This document shows positions 55,286 through 63,184 of a stretch of DNA of 64,000 nt, piece by piece. How positions within the stretch are numbered: the stretch's first letter is position 1; the number at the start of each line of letters is the position of its first letter. Source of the DNA: Bisbaumannia salifodinae (GTDB taxonomy: Bacteria > Pseudomonadota > Gammaproteobacteria > Pseudomonadales > Halomonadaceae). A program made the position numbers and the translations under genes. Under the pieces are notes generated by a model. That model ran no database searches and was not told the DNA's origin. It saw nothing but the letters and a program-made list of their open reading frames with translations. The DNA is taken from assembly GCF_039522585.1 (NCBI RefSeq), contig NZ_BAAADR010000004.1, one strand, 5' to 3'.

Positions 55286-55339
55286 TCGACGTCCTTATGG
55301 GTCTTACTGTGCGCTGATGAGGGTGTCTGCCCTCGTTGT

Positions 55340-55604
55340 CTTGCCGGCTCCAATGCCTCCGGAGCCGGCTTTTTTATATTCCGGTCGCCATCCCCGTGGT
55401 TAGTCAGGCCTTGCCGCTTTCGATAATCCCTACGCCTCCGGAGCCGGCTTTTTTATTTCCAAGCCGCAATTGCCGCGGCGGGCCCGGCCTTGCCGCTTTC
55501 GATAGCCCCATGCCTCCGGAGCTGACTTTTTTGCGCCTGGGTCGCTATTGGCGAGGCGGAGCCGGATTTGCCGCTTTCGATAGCCCCATGCCTCCGGAGC
55601 CGTA
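55340..55604. repeat. Tandem array of about 78-bp terminator-like units
   Basis: The phrase GCCTCCGGAG recurs at 55355, 55434, 55512 and 55590, i.e. at steps of 79, 78 and 78. Around it each unit carries CCTTGCCGCTTTCGATA before and GCCGGCTTTTTTAT-like sequence after. Three full units and partial ends are present. Only the first retains a long perfect stem; later units keep the T-run and short GCCG/CGGC arms. It looks like amplification of one terminator between the aldehyde dehydrogenase and the DUF1326 gene. No protein is encoded. Confidence 0.82.
55343..55376 (+). terminator. Terminator after the aldehyde dehydrogenase
   Basis: GCCGGCTCC pairs with GGAGCCGGC across AATGCCTCC, followed by six Ts. 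It is the first element of the tandem array that continues to 55604. Confidence 0.88.
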
Positions 55605-55721
55605 ACGTCTACACTGCGTAGGACAGGGAGAAAGATGTCCTGCTCCCGGAGGGAGCCTCCACGGGCCGGTGACCGATCCGGCCACCGGCCGTTGTCCGAC
55701 GGCTATGGGGAGGATTTTATT

Positions 55722-56354
55722 ATGTCCCGCCAAGACTGGCGTCTCGAAGGAGACTGGCTCAAGAACTGCAACTGTGCCTTCGGTTGCCCCTGCGACTTCC
55801 TGGCCCCGCCGACCCAGGGCGAGTGTCAGGGCTTCCTGGGGATGCGCATCGACTCGGGCCACTTTGGCACGACGCGCCTCGATGGCCTGAGCTTCTTCGT
55901 GGTGGTGAAGTTCCCGGGGCCCCTGCACGAGGGCAACGGGGATGCCCAGCCACTGATCGACGAGCGTGCCACCCCCGAGCAGCGTGAGGCGCTGTTCGCG
56001 ATCCTTTCCGGGGAGCACTCCGATGAAGGGACGCTCTTCCATATCTTCAGCCTGATCGTGGCCCGTCTGCACGAGCCCCGCTTCGCTCCGATCGAGCTAG
56101 AGTTCGACATGGCGGCGCGCACCGCCCGACTCGAGATGCCCGGAGTGCTGAGTTCCCGGGTAGCGCCGATTCGCAATCCGGTGACCGATACGCCGCATCG
56201 CATCCGGGTGGTCATGCCGGAGGGCTTCGAGCATCTCGAGGGCGAGGTGGCCTCGGCGGATATCGACAGCACCGGCGACCTGGCCTTCACCACTCGGGGG
56301 TCCCATAGCACCCTGGCCCATGTGGTGCAGACGCCCCATGGGGTGGCCGCCTGA
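55722..56354 (+). CDS. DUF1326 domain protein
   Basis: A 210-residue soluble protein with a conserved cysteine-rich start: WLKNCNCAFGCPCDFLAPP, four cysteines (about residues 16, 18, 22 and 24) that suggest metal binding. The rest is a beta-rich domain (LDGLSFFVVVKFPGPLHEGN, RFAPIELEFDMAARTARLEM). DUF1326 proteins regularly stand next to DUF2182 membrane proteins, as here; function unknown. GGGGAGGA precedes the ATG. The 5' region 55605-55721 contains an inverted-repeat-rich leader and probably the promoter. Confidence 0.82.
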   Translation: MSRQDWRLEGDWLKNCNCAFGCPCDFLAPPTQGECQGFLGMRIDSGHFGTTRLDGLSFFVVVKFPGPLHEGNGDAQPLIDERATPEQREALFAILSGEHSDEGTLFHIFSLIVARLHEPRFAPIELEFDMAARTARLEMPGVLSSRVAPIRNPVTDTPHRIRVVMPEGFEHLEGEVASADIDSTGDLAFTTRGSHSTLAHVVQTPHGVAA

Positions 56355-56377
56355 GCGAGGCGGACGGGAGGTAAGGA

Positions 56378-57157
56378 GTGGAAGGCCATGCGCTGGAGCG
56401 CCTGCTGCGCCACGACCGCTTCTGGGCCCTGGTCGTCCTGGGAGCGGTCTCCGCCCTGTGCTGGGGCTACCTGATCGCCGAGGCCCTGCTGATGGCCCGC
56501 GGTCAGGCCCTCTTGATGCCCATGGCGATGGGTCCCTGGACGCCCCTGGAGGCGGGGCTGATGCTGCTGATGTGGGGGCTGATGATGACGGCGATGATGC
56601 TGCCCAGCGCCGCCCCCATGATCCTGCTGCATGCCACCCTGACCCGGCGGCGCCGCGCCCGTGGCGAGGCGGCCGCCTCCACGGCCGGCTTCGCCGTCGG
56701 CTACCTGGTGATCTGGACGCTGTTCAGCCTGCTGGCGGTGCTGCTGCAATATGCCCTGCAGCGGGCGGCGCTGCTGTCGCCGATGCTGACCCTGACCAGC
56801 CAGTGGCTGGCGGGGCTGGTGCTGATCGGCGCCGGCCTCTATCAGTGGACACCGCTCAAGGAGGCCTGCCTGCGCCACTGCCGCTCGCCGCTGGATTTCA
56901 TGCTGACCCAGTGGCGGGAGGGGCAGTGGGGCGCCTTCGTGATGGGCCTGACCCATGGCGGCTACTGCGTCGGCTGCTGCTGGGTGCTGATGCTGCTGCT
57001 GTTCGTGGGCGGGGTGATGAGCCTGGCCTGGATCGCCGCCCTGGCGCTCTGGGTGCTGATCGAGAAGCTGGCCCCCGCCGGCCACTGGCTGGGGCATGCC
57101 CTGGGCGGCGTGCTGGTGGTCTGGGGCGCCATCACCCTGGGGGCGGCGCTGGGCTGA
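56378..57157 (+). CDS. DUF2182 membrane protein
   Basis: A 259-residue inner-membrane protein with about six spans. The family motif LMLLMWGLMMTAMMLPSAAP (about 66-85) is rich in methionine and followed by MILLHATLTRRRR, and GLTHGGYCVGCCWVLMLLLF (about 190-209) has conserved cysteines. These suggest handling of a metal ion (often annotated as predicted metal-binding integral membrane protein). GTG start with GGGAGG 6 bases upstream. It is 23 bases after the DUF1326 gene and forms one operon with it. Confidence 0.8.
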   Translation: MEGHALERLLRHDRFWALVVLGAVSALCWGYLIAEALLMARGQALLMPMAMGPWTPLEAGLMLLMWGLMMTAMMLPSAAPMILLHATLTRRRRARGEAAASTAGFAVGYLVIWTLFSLLAVLLQYALQRAALLSPMLTLTSQWLAGLVLIGAGLYQWTPLKEACLRHCRSPLDFMLTQWREGQWGAFVMGLTHGGYCVGCCWVLMLLLFVGGVMSLAWIAALALWVLIEKLAPAGHWLGHALGGVLVVWGAITLGAALG

Positions 57158-57373
57158 GCCGGCGTGCCCCGCAATAGGAGCCGCTTCCATTCAGCGCCAC
57201 CTCGTCCTTGGCCCATCTGATCGCTTACCGTTCCAATGTCGCAATATTCGCAAGGCCAAGGCCTTTATCGAGGCCGCTATTGATGCGGGGCCGCTGCTCT
57301 GTTTATTCATGCCGCGACGGATCTTGTCGGTCCTTTCCAGGGGGGCTTGCCGGGACTCGACAGGCCCTTTGCC

Positions 57374-57389
57374 TACCCCATTCGGGGTA
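57374..57389. promoter_or_regulatory. 16-bp inverted repeat before the TorF-family porin
   Basis: TACCCCATTCGGGGTA, two 7-base arms with 2-base spacing. It resembles the 7-2-7 binding sites of NarL/LuxR-type response regulators with one deviation per arm. It is 88 bases before the porin start. The rest of 57158-57476 shows no gene. Confidence 0.5.
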
Positions 57390-57476
57390 TGGAGGTGGGG
57401 GAGCCGTCGGGCGGATAGTGCCGAGCGGGGTGTCACCCACCCCCATTTCCGCGATAACAACAATGGAAGGAAAGGC

Positions 57477-58193
57477 ATGAAAAATCGCTCGGCAATTCTG
57501 CTGTTCTCCACCGCCCTGGTGGCTCCCCTGGCCCAGGCCGAGGTCACCGGCAATGTCACCCTGACCAGCGACTATCGGTTCAGGGGAATCAGCCAGAGCG
57601 GGGAGGATCCCGCCATCCAGGGCGGGCTCGACTATTCCCATGACTCCGGCCTCTTCGCCGGCGCCTGGGCCAGCAGCGTCGACTTCTTCGAGGCCGGCGA
57701 CCCCTGGGACAACGACGAAAGCGTCGAGATCGACCTCTACGCCGGCTACTTCGGCCTGCTCGGCGATCACGCCAGCTATGACGTGACCCTCTACCGCTAT
57801 TTCTACCCGGGGGCCATCGACAACATCGACTTCAACGAGCTGATCCTCGGCGCCGATATCGGCCCGCTACGCCTCGCCTATGGCTACGCCGATGACTACA
57901 TCGATCTGGGCGAAGACTACCACTATGTGGAGGCCAACTATGGGCTCGAACTGCCCGCCGAGTTCGGCCTCGAGCTGCACGTCGGCTACTCCTTCGGCGG
58001 CTTCTTCGACGACCCCGAGGTCGCGGGGCTCGAGGAGTATTTCGACTACGGCCTGACCCTCTCCCGGAGCCTGGCCGGGGTGGATGTGTCCCTGGCCTAT
58101 ATCGACACCGATATCGACGCCCCCTATGCCATCCACGGCGACTACCTGGCCAATCAGGACACTTGGGTAGTGAGCCTTAGCAAGGGTTTCTAG
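57477..58193 (+). CDS. TorF-family putative porin
   Basis: A 238-residue outer-membrane protein with a 21-residue signal peptide (MKNRSAILLFSTALVAPLAQ, then A) and the characteristic opening VTGNVTLTSDYRFRGISQS of the TorF/gcw_chp family. Regularly spaced amphipathic strands and a terminal Phe (SLSKGF) indicate a barrel. The substrate is unknown. GGAAGGAAAGG precedes the ATG. The stop abuts the decayed insertion sequence, so the natural downstream terminator is missing. Confidence 0.85.
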   Translation: MKNRSAILLFSTALVAPLAQAEVTGNVTLTSDYRFRGISQSGEDPAIQGGLDYSHDSGLFAGAWASSVDFFEAGDPWDNDESVEIDLYAGYFGLLGDHASYDVTLYRYFYPGAIDNIDFNELILGADIGPLRLAYGYADDYIDLGEDYHYVEANYGLELPAEFGLELHVGYSFGGFFDDPEVAGLEEYFDYGLTLSRSLAGVDVSLAYIDTDIDAPYAIHGDYLANQDTWVVSLSKGF

Positions 58194-58207
58194 GCTCTGT
58201 ACGAAAA

Positions 58208-59398
58208 CTGCCTGCGCTCGGCCTGGACGATGCCTTCCGGCGGGTGTTGCGCAGCAAGCGGCAGTTCGATGCCGAGTGGCTGCTGCGGGTCATGGTGTTC
58301 AACCGCCTCTGTGACCCGGAATCCAAGCTCGGTGTGCTGCGCTGGCTGGAAGAGGTGCTGGTGCCCGACGTGGACACAGCCTCGATCCGTCATCAGCACC
58401 TGCTGCGCACCATGGACACCCTGTCCGACTGCAGCGAGGCGCTCAACGACGTGCTGGCACAGCAGCTCAAACCGCTAATCGATCAAGAGCTGTCGATCGT
58501 TTTCTATGACCTCACCACGATCCGGGCAGAAGGCGGTACCTCGCTCGACGGTGACGTTCGCCACTACGGTCCGTCGAAGGAGGGCGGGATCGCCCGCCAG
58601 TTCATGCTCGGTGTCGTGCAGACGGCGGAAGGCTTGCCCATTCACCACGAAGTCTTCGATGGCAATGTCGCGGAAACCCACACGCTGCTGCCGACCATCA
58701 AAACGGTGGTAAAGCGCTTCAACGTGCGGCGGGTCGTGCTGGTCGCCGACCGTGGCTTGCTCTCCCTCGACAACCTGGAAGCCCTGTCCGCCGTGCGTAT
58801 CGAGGATCGCCCCCTGGAGTTCATCCTGGCCGTGCCGGGGCGCCGTTATGGCGAGTTCGATGACCTGCTGAAGGCATTTCATCAGACGCACTGCCAGGAC
58901 GCCGATCGCGAAGCTTACGGCGAGATGGCATGGCAAGATCATCGGCTGATCGTGGCGCACCGGCCGGAAGTCGCCAAGGTGCAGACGGCGGCACGCGATC
59001 AGAAGCTCGAGGCGCTGCAGGCCGACGCGCGCCAGTGGTTCGAGAAACTGGATAATCAGGATGCCGGGCGTCGCTATCGCGGCAGAAAGCTCTCCGATGC
59101 CGGCGTCACCGCCAGGTTCTACAAGGCCGTCACCGACGCTCGATTCGGGCATATCCTGAAGGTCGATCTGACCGCCGAGACGATCAACTATGTACTGGAT
59201 CAGCGTGCACTGGATCGCGCCAGGATGCTGGATGGCAAGCTGCTGCTGGTCACCAACATGGCCGACCACGACCCGCAGGAGATCGTGGAACGCTACCGGT
59301 CTCTGGCTGACATCGAGCGCGGTTTCCAAGTGCTGAAGAGCGACATCGAGATCGCGCCGGTCTACCACCGGCTACCGGATCGCATCCGCGCCCATGTG
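58208..59398 (+). pseudogene. IS1634-type transposase remnant
   Basis: An uninterrupted frame of about 397 codons matching IS1634/IS4-type DDE transposases: GLDDAFRRVLRSKRQFDAEW, the first Asp in FYDLTTIRAEG, the second in VLVADRGLLS, and the Glu region RSLADIERGFQVLKSDIEIA followed by RIRAHV. The N-terminal part of about 100 or more residues and the C-terminus are missing. After 59398 the frame runs on into unrelated sequence (through 59485). No intact inverted repeats are found. It is not functional. Confidence 0.82.
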
Positions 59399-59404
59399 TC
59401 AACA

Positions 59405-59602
59405 TCAGTGAAGGTTGTCGTAGAGGTTGGCATATTGGCCGTTCGTACTGCTGAGCGTCGTTGCACCCCGAGTGATCGATGGTGATGCGCCGAGGTCACG
59501 CAGGGGTAACCAGGCATCATACTGCGGCGGCAGGTTGTAGTCCCCCATCAGCAGGCGCGGCGTGTCAGGGTAGGCCTCAGCCAGCCACTGCCACGCTCCG
59601 CC
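59405..59602 (-). pseudogene. Fragment of an endonuclease/exonuclease/phosphatase-family gene
   Basis: Read on the minus strand, this gives GGAWQWLAEAYPDTPRLLMG, then DYNLPP, then TRGATTLSSTNGQYANLYDN, ending LH and a stop. LLMGDYNLPP is the metal-binding strand and GATTLS-YANLYDN a conserved stretch of EEP-domain nucleases. It lacks a start and most of the domain and is cut off at the transposase junction. The region to 59633 is otherwise empty. Confidence 0.68.
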
Positions 59603-59633
59603 ACATTTCAGTATGGCAAGCCAAGTGTAAGTG

Positions 59634-60206
59634 TCAGTTTTTGGGGTTATCCAAGGCTAGTCGAGGGAGATTGCAAGATCCGCAGAGTTCGTCCCAGGCA
59701 GACTCAATCCGCTCAAAAGAGTTGAATATACTTGCGTTTACAATCATTCCGTCTATTGCCATCTGGAACAGATGTGCACGAGATTCTGGCTGTTCGACTT
59801 TCGCCTCTTTGAGGATTTGGTAAAGGAGGTTGGTGATCCAGTCTTTATGATCTTTGGAGACCGTTAAGAATCCCTGTGCCTCATGGAACTCGCTAGTGGC
59901 TTTTATGAACATGCATCCGTGAAAATCCTTAGAAAAAAACCATTGAACATGCCAGTTCAAAGTGGAACGAAGCTTCTCAAGCGGGTTGTCTGATTTAGAA
60001 ATTGCTTTCTCGAGAGACTCTTTGAACATGTGGTGTCTCAGCTTGAGTACTTCTTCAACGAGCTGTTCTTTGTTAGAGAAGTGCTTATACAGGGTCATTT
60101 TGGAGACCTGAGCCTCGTCACGAATCCGGTCTACCCCTACGGCTTGATAGCCATGTTGATTGAACAGCCTAAGGGCAGTAAACAGGATGTCGTCGCGCTT
60201 ACTCAT
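59634..60206 (-). CDS. TetR-family regulator
   Basis: A 190-residue TetR regulator. The N-terminal HTH is DDILFTALRLFNQHGYQAVG, then VDRIRDEAQVSKMTLYKHFSNKEQLV (about 5-50); the C-terminal ligand domain is a TetR_C type with GCMFIKATSEFH. The ATG at 60206 has AGGA upstream; a TTG two codons earlier is less likely. It is divergent from the HPP operon and probably represses it via the ACAGAC-N2-GTCTGT palindrome. Its DNA is visibly richer in AT than the genes to the left. Confidence 0.87.
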   Translation of the reverse strand: MSKRDDILFTALRLFNQHGYQAVGVDRIRDEAQVSKMTLYKHFSNKEQLVEEVLKLRHHMFKESLEKAISKSDNPLEKLRSTLNWHVQWFFSKDFHGCMFIKATSEFHEAQGFLTVSKDHKDWITNLLYQILKEAKVEQPESRAHLFQMAIDGMIVNASIFNSFERIESAWDELCGSCNLPRLALDNPKN

Positions 60207-60274
60207 GTTCAAATCCTATTGATTGACGAAATATAATAGCTATTTACGATTGCAGGCAGCCCGAGGGTCACCTA

Positions 60275-60302
60275 TTGTACAGACCTGTCTGTCCACTATA
60301 AC
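60275..60302 (+). promoter_or_regulatory. Promoter of the HPP operon with internal TetR operator
   Basis: TTGTAC (60275-60280) and TATAAC (60297-60302) lie 16 bases apart. The perfect palindrome ACAGAC-CT-GTCTGT (60279-60292) overlaps the spacer, so a bound TetR dimer would block RNA polymerase. Confidence 0.68.
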
Positions 60303-60316
60303 ACAGAGGTTCATAA

Positions 60317-60820
60317 ATGCTTCACAAATTCAAAGGTACGGGGGTGGCTCCAGCCCGCCCTGATGCGCTCCAGATACTAACAGGCCTGGTAGGGGGAGTC
60401 GCAGGCATCGGGGCCGTCGCAATGCTTACCCAGATGGCAGGCGTGCCCCTCCTGATGGCGCCCTTCGGGGCAACGTGTGTGCTCCTGTTCGCTGCACCGG
60501 GAGCACCACTAGCACAGCCACGGAATGTCATTGGGGGACACCTCATTGCCGCCGCAGTGGGGCTGGTGATGATGAATGTTTTTGGTTCAGGTATATGGCA
60601 AATGGCTGCTGGTGTCGGTGTTGCCATCGCATTGATGCAGTTCTTCCGGGCGGTTCACCCTCCTGCTGGAGCTAACCCCTTGGTCGTGCTGACCGCAGGT
60701 GTTCACGACTGGAGCTTTCTTGTAACTCCTGTATTAGCAGGGTCAGTGGTCCTCGTCGCCATTGCCCTTGTGATCAACAACGTTGGCCAGGCTAAGCAGT
60801 GGCCACAATATTGGGTTTGA
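60317..60820 (+). CDS. HPP-family membrane protein
   Basis: A 167-residue protein with about four spans. The His-Pro-Pro signature is in FFRAVHPPAGANPLVV (about 114-129), preceded by LLMAPFGATCVLLFAAPGAPLAQPRNVIGGH (read as several parts). HPP proteins were linked to nitrite transport in cyanobacteria and plastids; in bacteria the substrate is often unknown. The ATG follows AGAGGTTCATAA. It is the first gene of the acquired operon and could be its transporter. Confidence 0.85.
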   Translation: MLHKFKGTGVAPARPDALQILTGLVGGVAGIGAVAMLTQMAGVPLLMAPFGATCVLLFAAPGAPLAQPRNVIGGHLIAAAVGLVMMNVFGSGIWQMAAGVGVAIALMQFFRAVHPPAGANPLVVLTAGVHDWSFLVTPVLAGSVVLVAIALVINNVGQAKQWPQYWV

Positions 60821-60830
60821 GAGGAACAAC

Positions 60831-61241
60831 ATGCCAGTTATCAAAGTTTCGATAAGCGATCTCGGCTGTCAAGAGATTGAAAAAGAAGCAGCAATCGGGA
60901 AGATCGCCGAGCGTCTGACTGAAAGTACGGTAAGGGTGTTAAAAAAAGATCGAGAGCTCGTTGTTGTAAAGGTTAAAGAAGGGTCTTCAAGCACATGGTT
61001 TGTGTCAGGAAGTGAGTTAACACCTTCAGCCAGCCCAATCTTTGAGGTTGAAATAAAAATTACAGAGGGGACCAACTCCCAGGAAGAGGTAAGCACATGG
61101 GTTCGAGAGGTCTTTGAGACCATGAAGAAAATAATTGGAGAAGGTGCTTCGCCGAATTACATCTCTGTCCAGCAGATCCCCCGAGAATTTTGGGGGTATA
61201 ACGGGTTGACCCAATACGGAAGAAATAGGTGGGCCAGCTAA
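60831..61241 (+). CDS. 4-oxalocrotonate tautomerase-like protein
   Basis: A 136-residue protein with Pro after the start Met (MPVIKVSISDLGCQ), fitting the Pro-1 tautomerase class, but longer than classical 62-residue members. It has the basic pattern beta-alpha-beta (IAERLTESTVRVLKKDRELV, then VVVKVKEG) and a second related half (EVEIKITEGTNSQEEVSTWV, then REVFETMKKI), so it is probably a fused or double tautomerase. GAGAGGAA precedes the ATG, 10 bases after the HPP gene. Substrate unknown. Confidence 0.72.
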   Translation: MPVIKVSISDLGCQEIEKEAAIGKIAERLTESTVRVLKKDRELVVVKVKEGSSSTWFVSGSELTPSASPIFEVEIKITEGTNSQEEVSTWVREVFETMKKIIGEGASPNYISVQQIPREFWGYNGLTQYGRNRWAS

Positions 61242-61283
61242 TGGCCCCTCCGAATTTTTAGGGATATTAAAAGGATTTGTCTC

Positions 61284-61694
61284 ATGGATGCGCTGAAAGC
61301 TGTGGAAAGGTTTTCCGATAACCCGGAAGCCGATGACAAGGTGCTGCGTCTAGTCATGGGCGAAGTGGATTTACCCAACATAGAGTTCGAGGAAATGGAG
61401 CCAGGGCTTAGGAACAACGTCCTGATCCATGTTCTGTTCAACAATAAGAAGGAAGACCCTACCGGTTCAGATGCAGCATTAATCAAGTATCTTCCAGGTG
61501 CATTTGTGCCACTGCATCTTCACCGCGGGTATGAGATGGTTTTAGTTCTTCAGGGAGAGTACATCGAAAATGGAGAAGTCCACTCTCCTGGTAGCCTGAT
61601 CATTCGAGCACCTGGGACAACGCACAGTATGCGTTCGAACAGTGGTTGTGTAATTTTAGCAATGCGGGATATCCCAGTAAAACAGCTCACCTGA
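61284..61694 (+). CDS. Cupin-domain protein
   Basis: A 136-residue single-domain cupin of the ChrR-C-like type: KYLPGAFVPLHLHRGYEMVLVLQGEYIENG (motif 1 with G-P-H-H-E, about 68-97) and PGSLIIRAPGTTHSMRSNSG (motif 2). It would bind a divalent metal and could be a dioxygenase, isomerase or sensor. AAAAGGA precedes the ATG. It is 42 bases after the tautomerase and 20 before the CoA-transferase. Confidence 0.78.
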   Translation: MDALKAVERFSDNPEADDKVLRLVMGEVDLPNIEFEEMEPGLRNNVLIHVLFNNKKEDPTGSDAALIKYLPGAFVPLHLHRGYEMVLVLQGEYIENGEVHSPGSLIIRAPGTTHSMRSNSGCVILAMRDIPVKQLT

Positions 61695-61714
61695 CCTATG
61701 ACGGAATGCTTATT

Positions 61715-63169
61715 ATGAAAATCCTGACTCCGTCCCAGGCAATAAGCATGATACCCTCGGGGGCAACCATAGCCCCCGGAGGGTTCGGAGGCTGCGGACA
61801 TCCCGACTTATTTACGAGAGCCCTTGAGGAAAGGTTCCTTGAAAGCGGGGAGCCCAAAGATCTGACACTCCTTTTCGCCTCTGGTGCGGGTGATAAGAAA
61901 GGGCGCGGCTTAGATCGCCTTGCTCATCCTGGATTAGTGAAACGCGCTATTGGCGGTTACTGGAACCTATGCCCTAAGCTTGGCGGTATGGGAGAATCAG
62001 GAGGGGTTGAGGCCCATAATTGGCCGCAAGGAATAGTAAGCAAGCTGTTCGGTGCTATTGCTGAAGGTGGCCCTGGTGTCATTAGCAAAGTCGGACTCAA
62101 TACCTTTGTAGATCCAAGATTCGAAGGCGGGGTCTTTAATCCAGAAAATGCAAAAAGCCTTGTAGAGGTGCTACTTCTAAAAGGGGAAGAATACCTATTC
62201 TATCCCTCTCGGAAAATTGATGCGGCACTGATGAGAGGGACAGTTGCAGACCGCTTTGGGAATGTATCCCTGAGGGGTGAGGCCACAAAAATGGATGCGC
62301 TTTCCCAGGCACAAGCAGCACGTAACTCAGGCGGAATCGTGCTCGTCCAGGTAAAGTGTGTCCAGCATGATCAGCTCTCCGCAACTGAAGTCGACATTCC
62401 TGGCCATCTTGTTGACGCTGTAGTCAGTTCAAGAGGGCTGGATCACCCATTTTCATATGGGCACGAAGTTTGTCCGGTTAGGGTGATTAAGAACTATGCT
62501 GAGCCCGATGAAGTAAGACAGCGTATAGTTAGTAGAGCCCTGGCGGAGCTTCCCGTGGGTCCATACCAGAAAAAAGTCATAAACTTCGGGATTGGGATCC
62601 CAGCCGAAGTGGGGCAGTCCATGTCTGAGGAACAGCGGGCGTCGTACACCTTAAGTGTCGAATCCGGTGTCATCGGTGGAAGCCCGCTTTTCGGTGACTC
62701 GTTTGGCGCTTCAATAAACCCTGACGCTATCGTGGACCAGTCGCAATTGTTCACATTTTATGATGGCGGGGGTATTGATAAAGCATTTTTGGGGTTCGCC
62801 CAGATAGATGAAAAAGGAAGGGTTAATGTCAGCAAGTTCCATAATCGTCGACCAGGGGCGGGTGGCTTCATTAATATCACCTCATCCGCTAAGGAGCTTG
62901 TTTTCTGCGGTGCACTAGTGGCGAAAAATCCTCGAGAAGAAGTAGGGGGCATGGCAAAGTTCGTCAAGCATTTAGACCAAATAACATTCGACCCCTCTTT
63001 CTCTAAAGCTTCTAAAATAAAAGTAATAACTGATCGAGCTGTATTCATAGTCAGGTCAAATACTCTGGTACTTACGGAAGTGTCTGAAGGTATGGAGCCC
63101 GAGGATGTTAGAGCACTGACAGATGCCGATTTCGAGGTGGGCCACGAACTGTCCGTAATGGATTATTAA
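61715..63169 (+). CDS. Acetate/propionate-type CoA-transferase (fused subunits)
   Basis: A 484-residue family I CoA-transferase with alpha and beta parts in one chain. The alpha part opens PSGATIAPGGFGGCGHPD (about 14-31); the beta part carries NFGIGIPAEV and the active-site glutamate E316 in SVESGVIGG. This is the YdiF/propionate CoA-transferase class, moving CoA between short acyl groups. It indicates that the pathway passes through a carboxylic acid that must be activated to a CoA ester. It starts 20 bases after the cupin gene. Confidence 0.88.
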   Translation: MKILTPSQAISMIPSGATIAPGGFGGCGHPDLFTRALEERFLESGEPKDLTLLFASGAGDKKGRGLDRLAHPGLVKRAIGGYWNLCPKLGGMGESGGVEAHNWPQGIVSKLFGAIAEGGPGVISKVGLNTFVDPRFEGGVFNPENAKSLVEVLLLKGEEYLFYPSRKIDAALMRGTVADRFGNVSLRGEATKMDALSQAQAARNSGGIVLVQVKCVQHDQLSATEVDIPGHLVDAVVSSRGLDHPFSYGHEVCPVRVIKNYAEPDEVRQRIVSRALAELPVGPYQKKVINFGIGIPAEVGQSMSEEQRASYTLSVESGVIGGSPLFGDSFGASINPDAIVDQSQLFTFYDGGGIDKAFLGFAQIDEKGRVNVSKFHNRRPGAGGFINITSSAKELVFCGALVAKNPREEVGGMAKFVKHLDQITFDPSFSKASKIKVITDRAVFIVRSNTLVLTEVSEGMEPEDVRALTDADFEVGHELSVMDY

Positions 63170-63184
63170 CGCTGGGAGCGAGAA

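Noticed and set aside
55340..55604. Regularly spaced repeats considered as a CRISPR array.
   Set aside because: The whole 78-bp unit is repeated rather than short repeats with unique spacers, and no cas gene is present.
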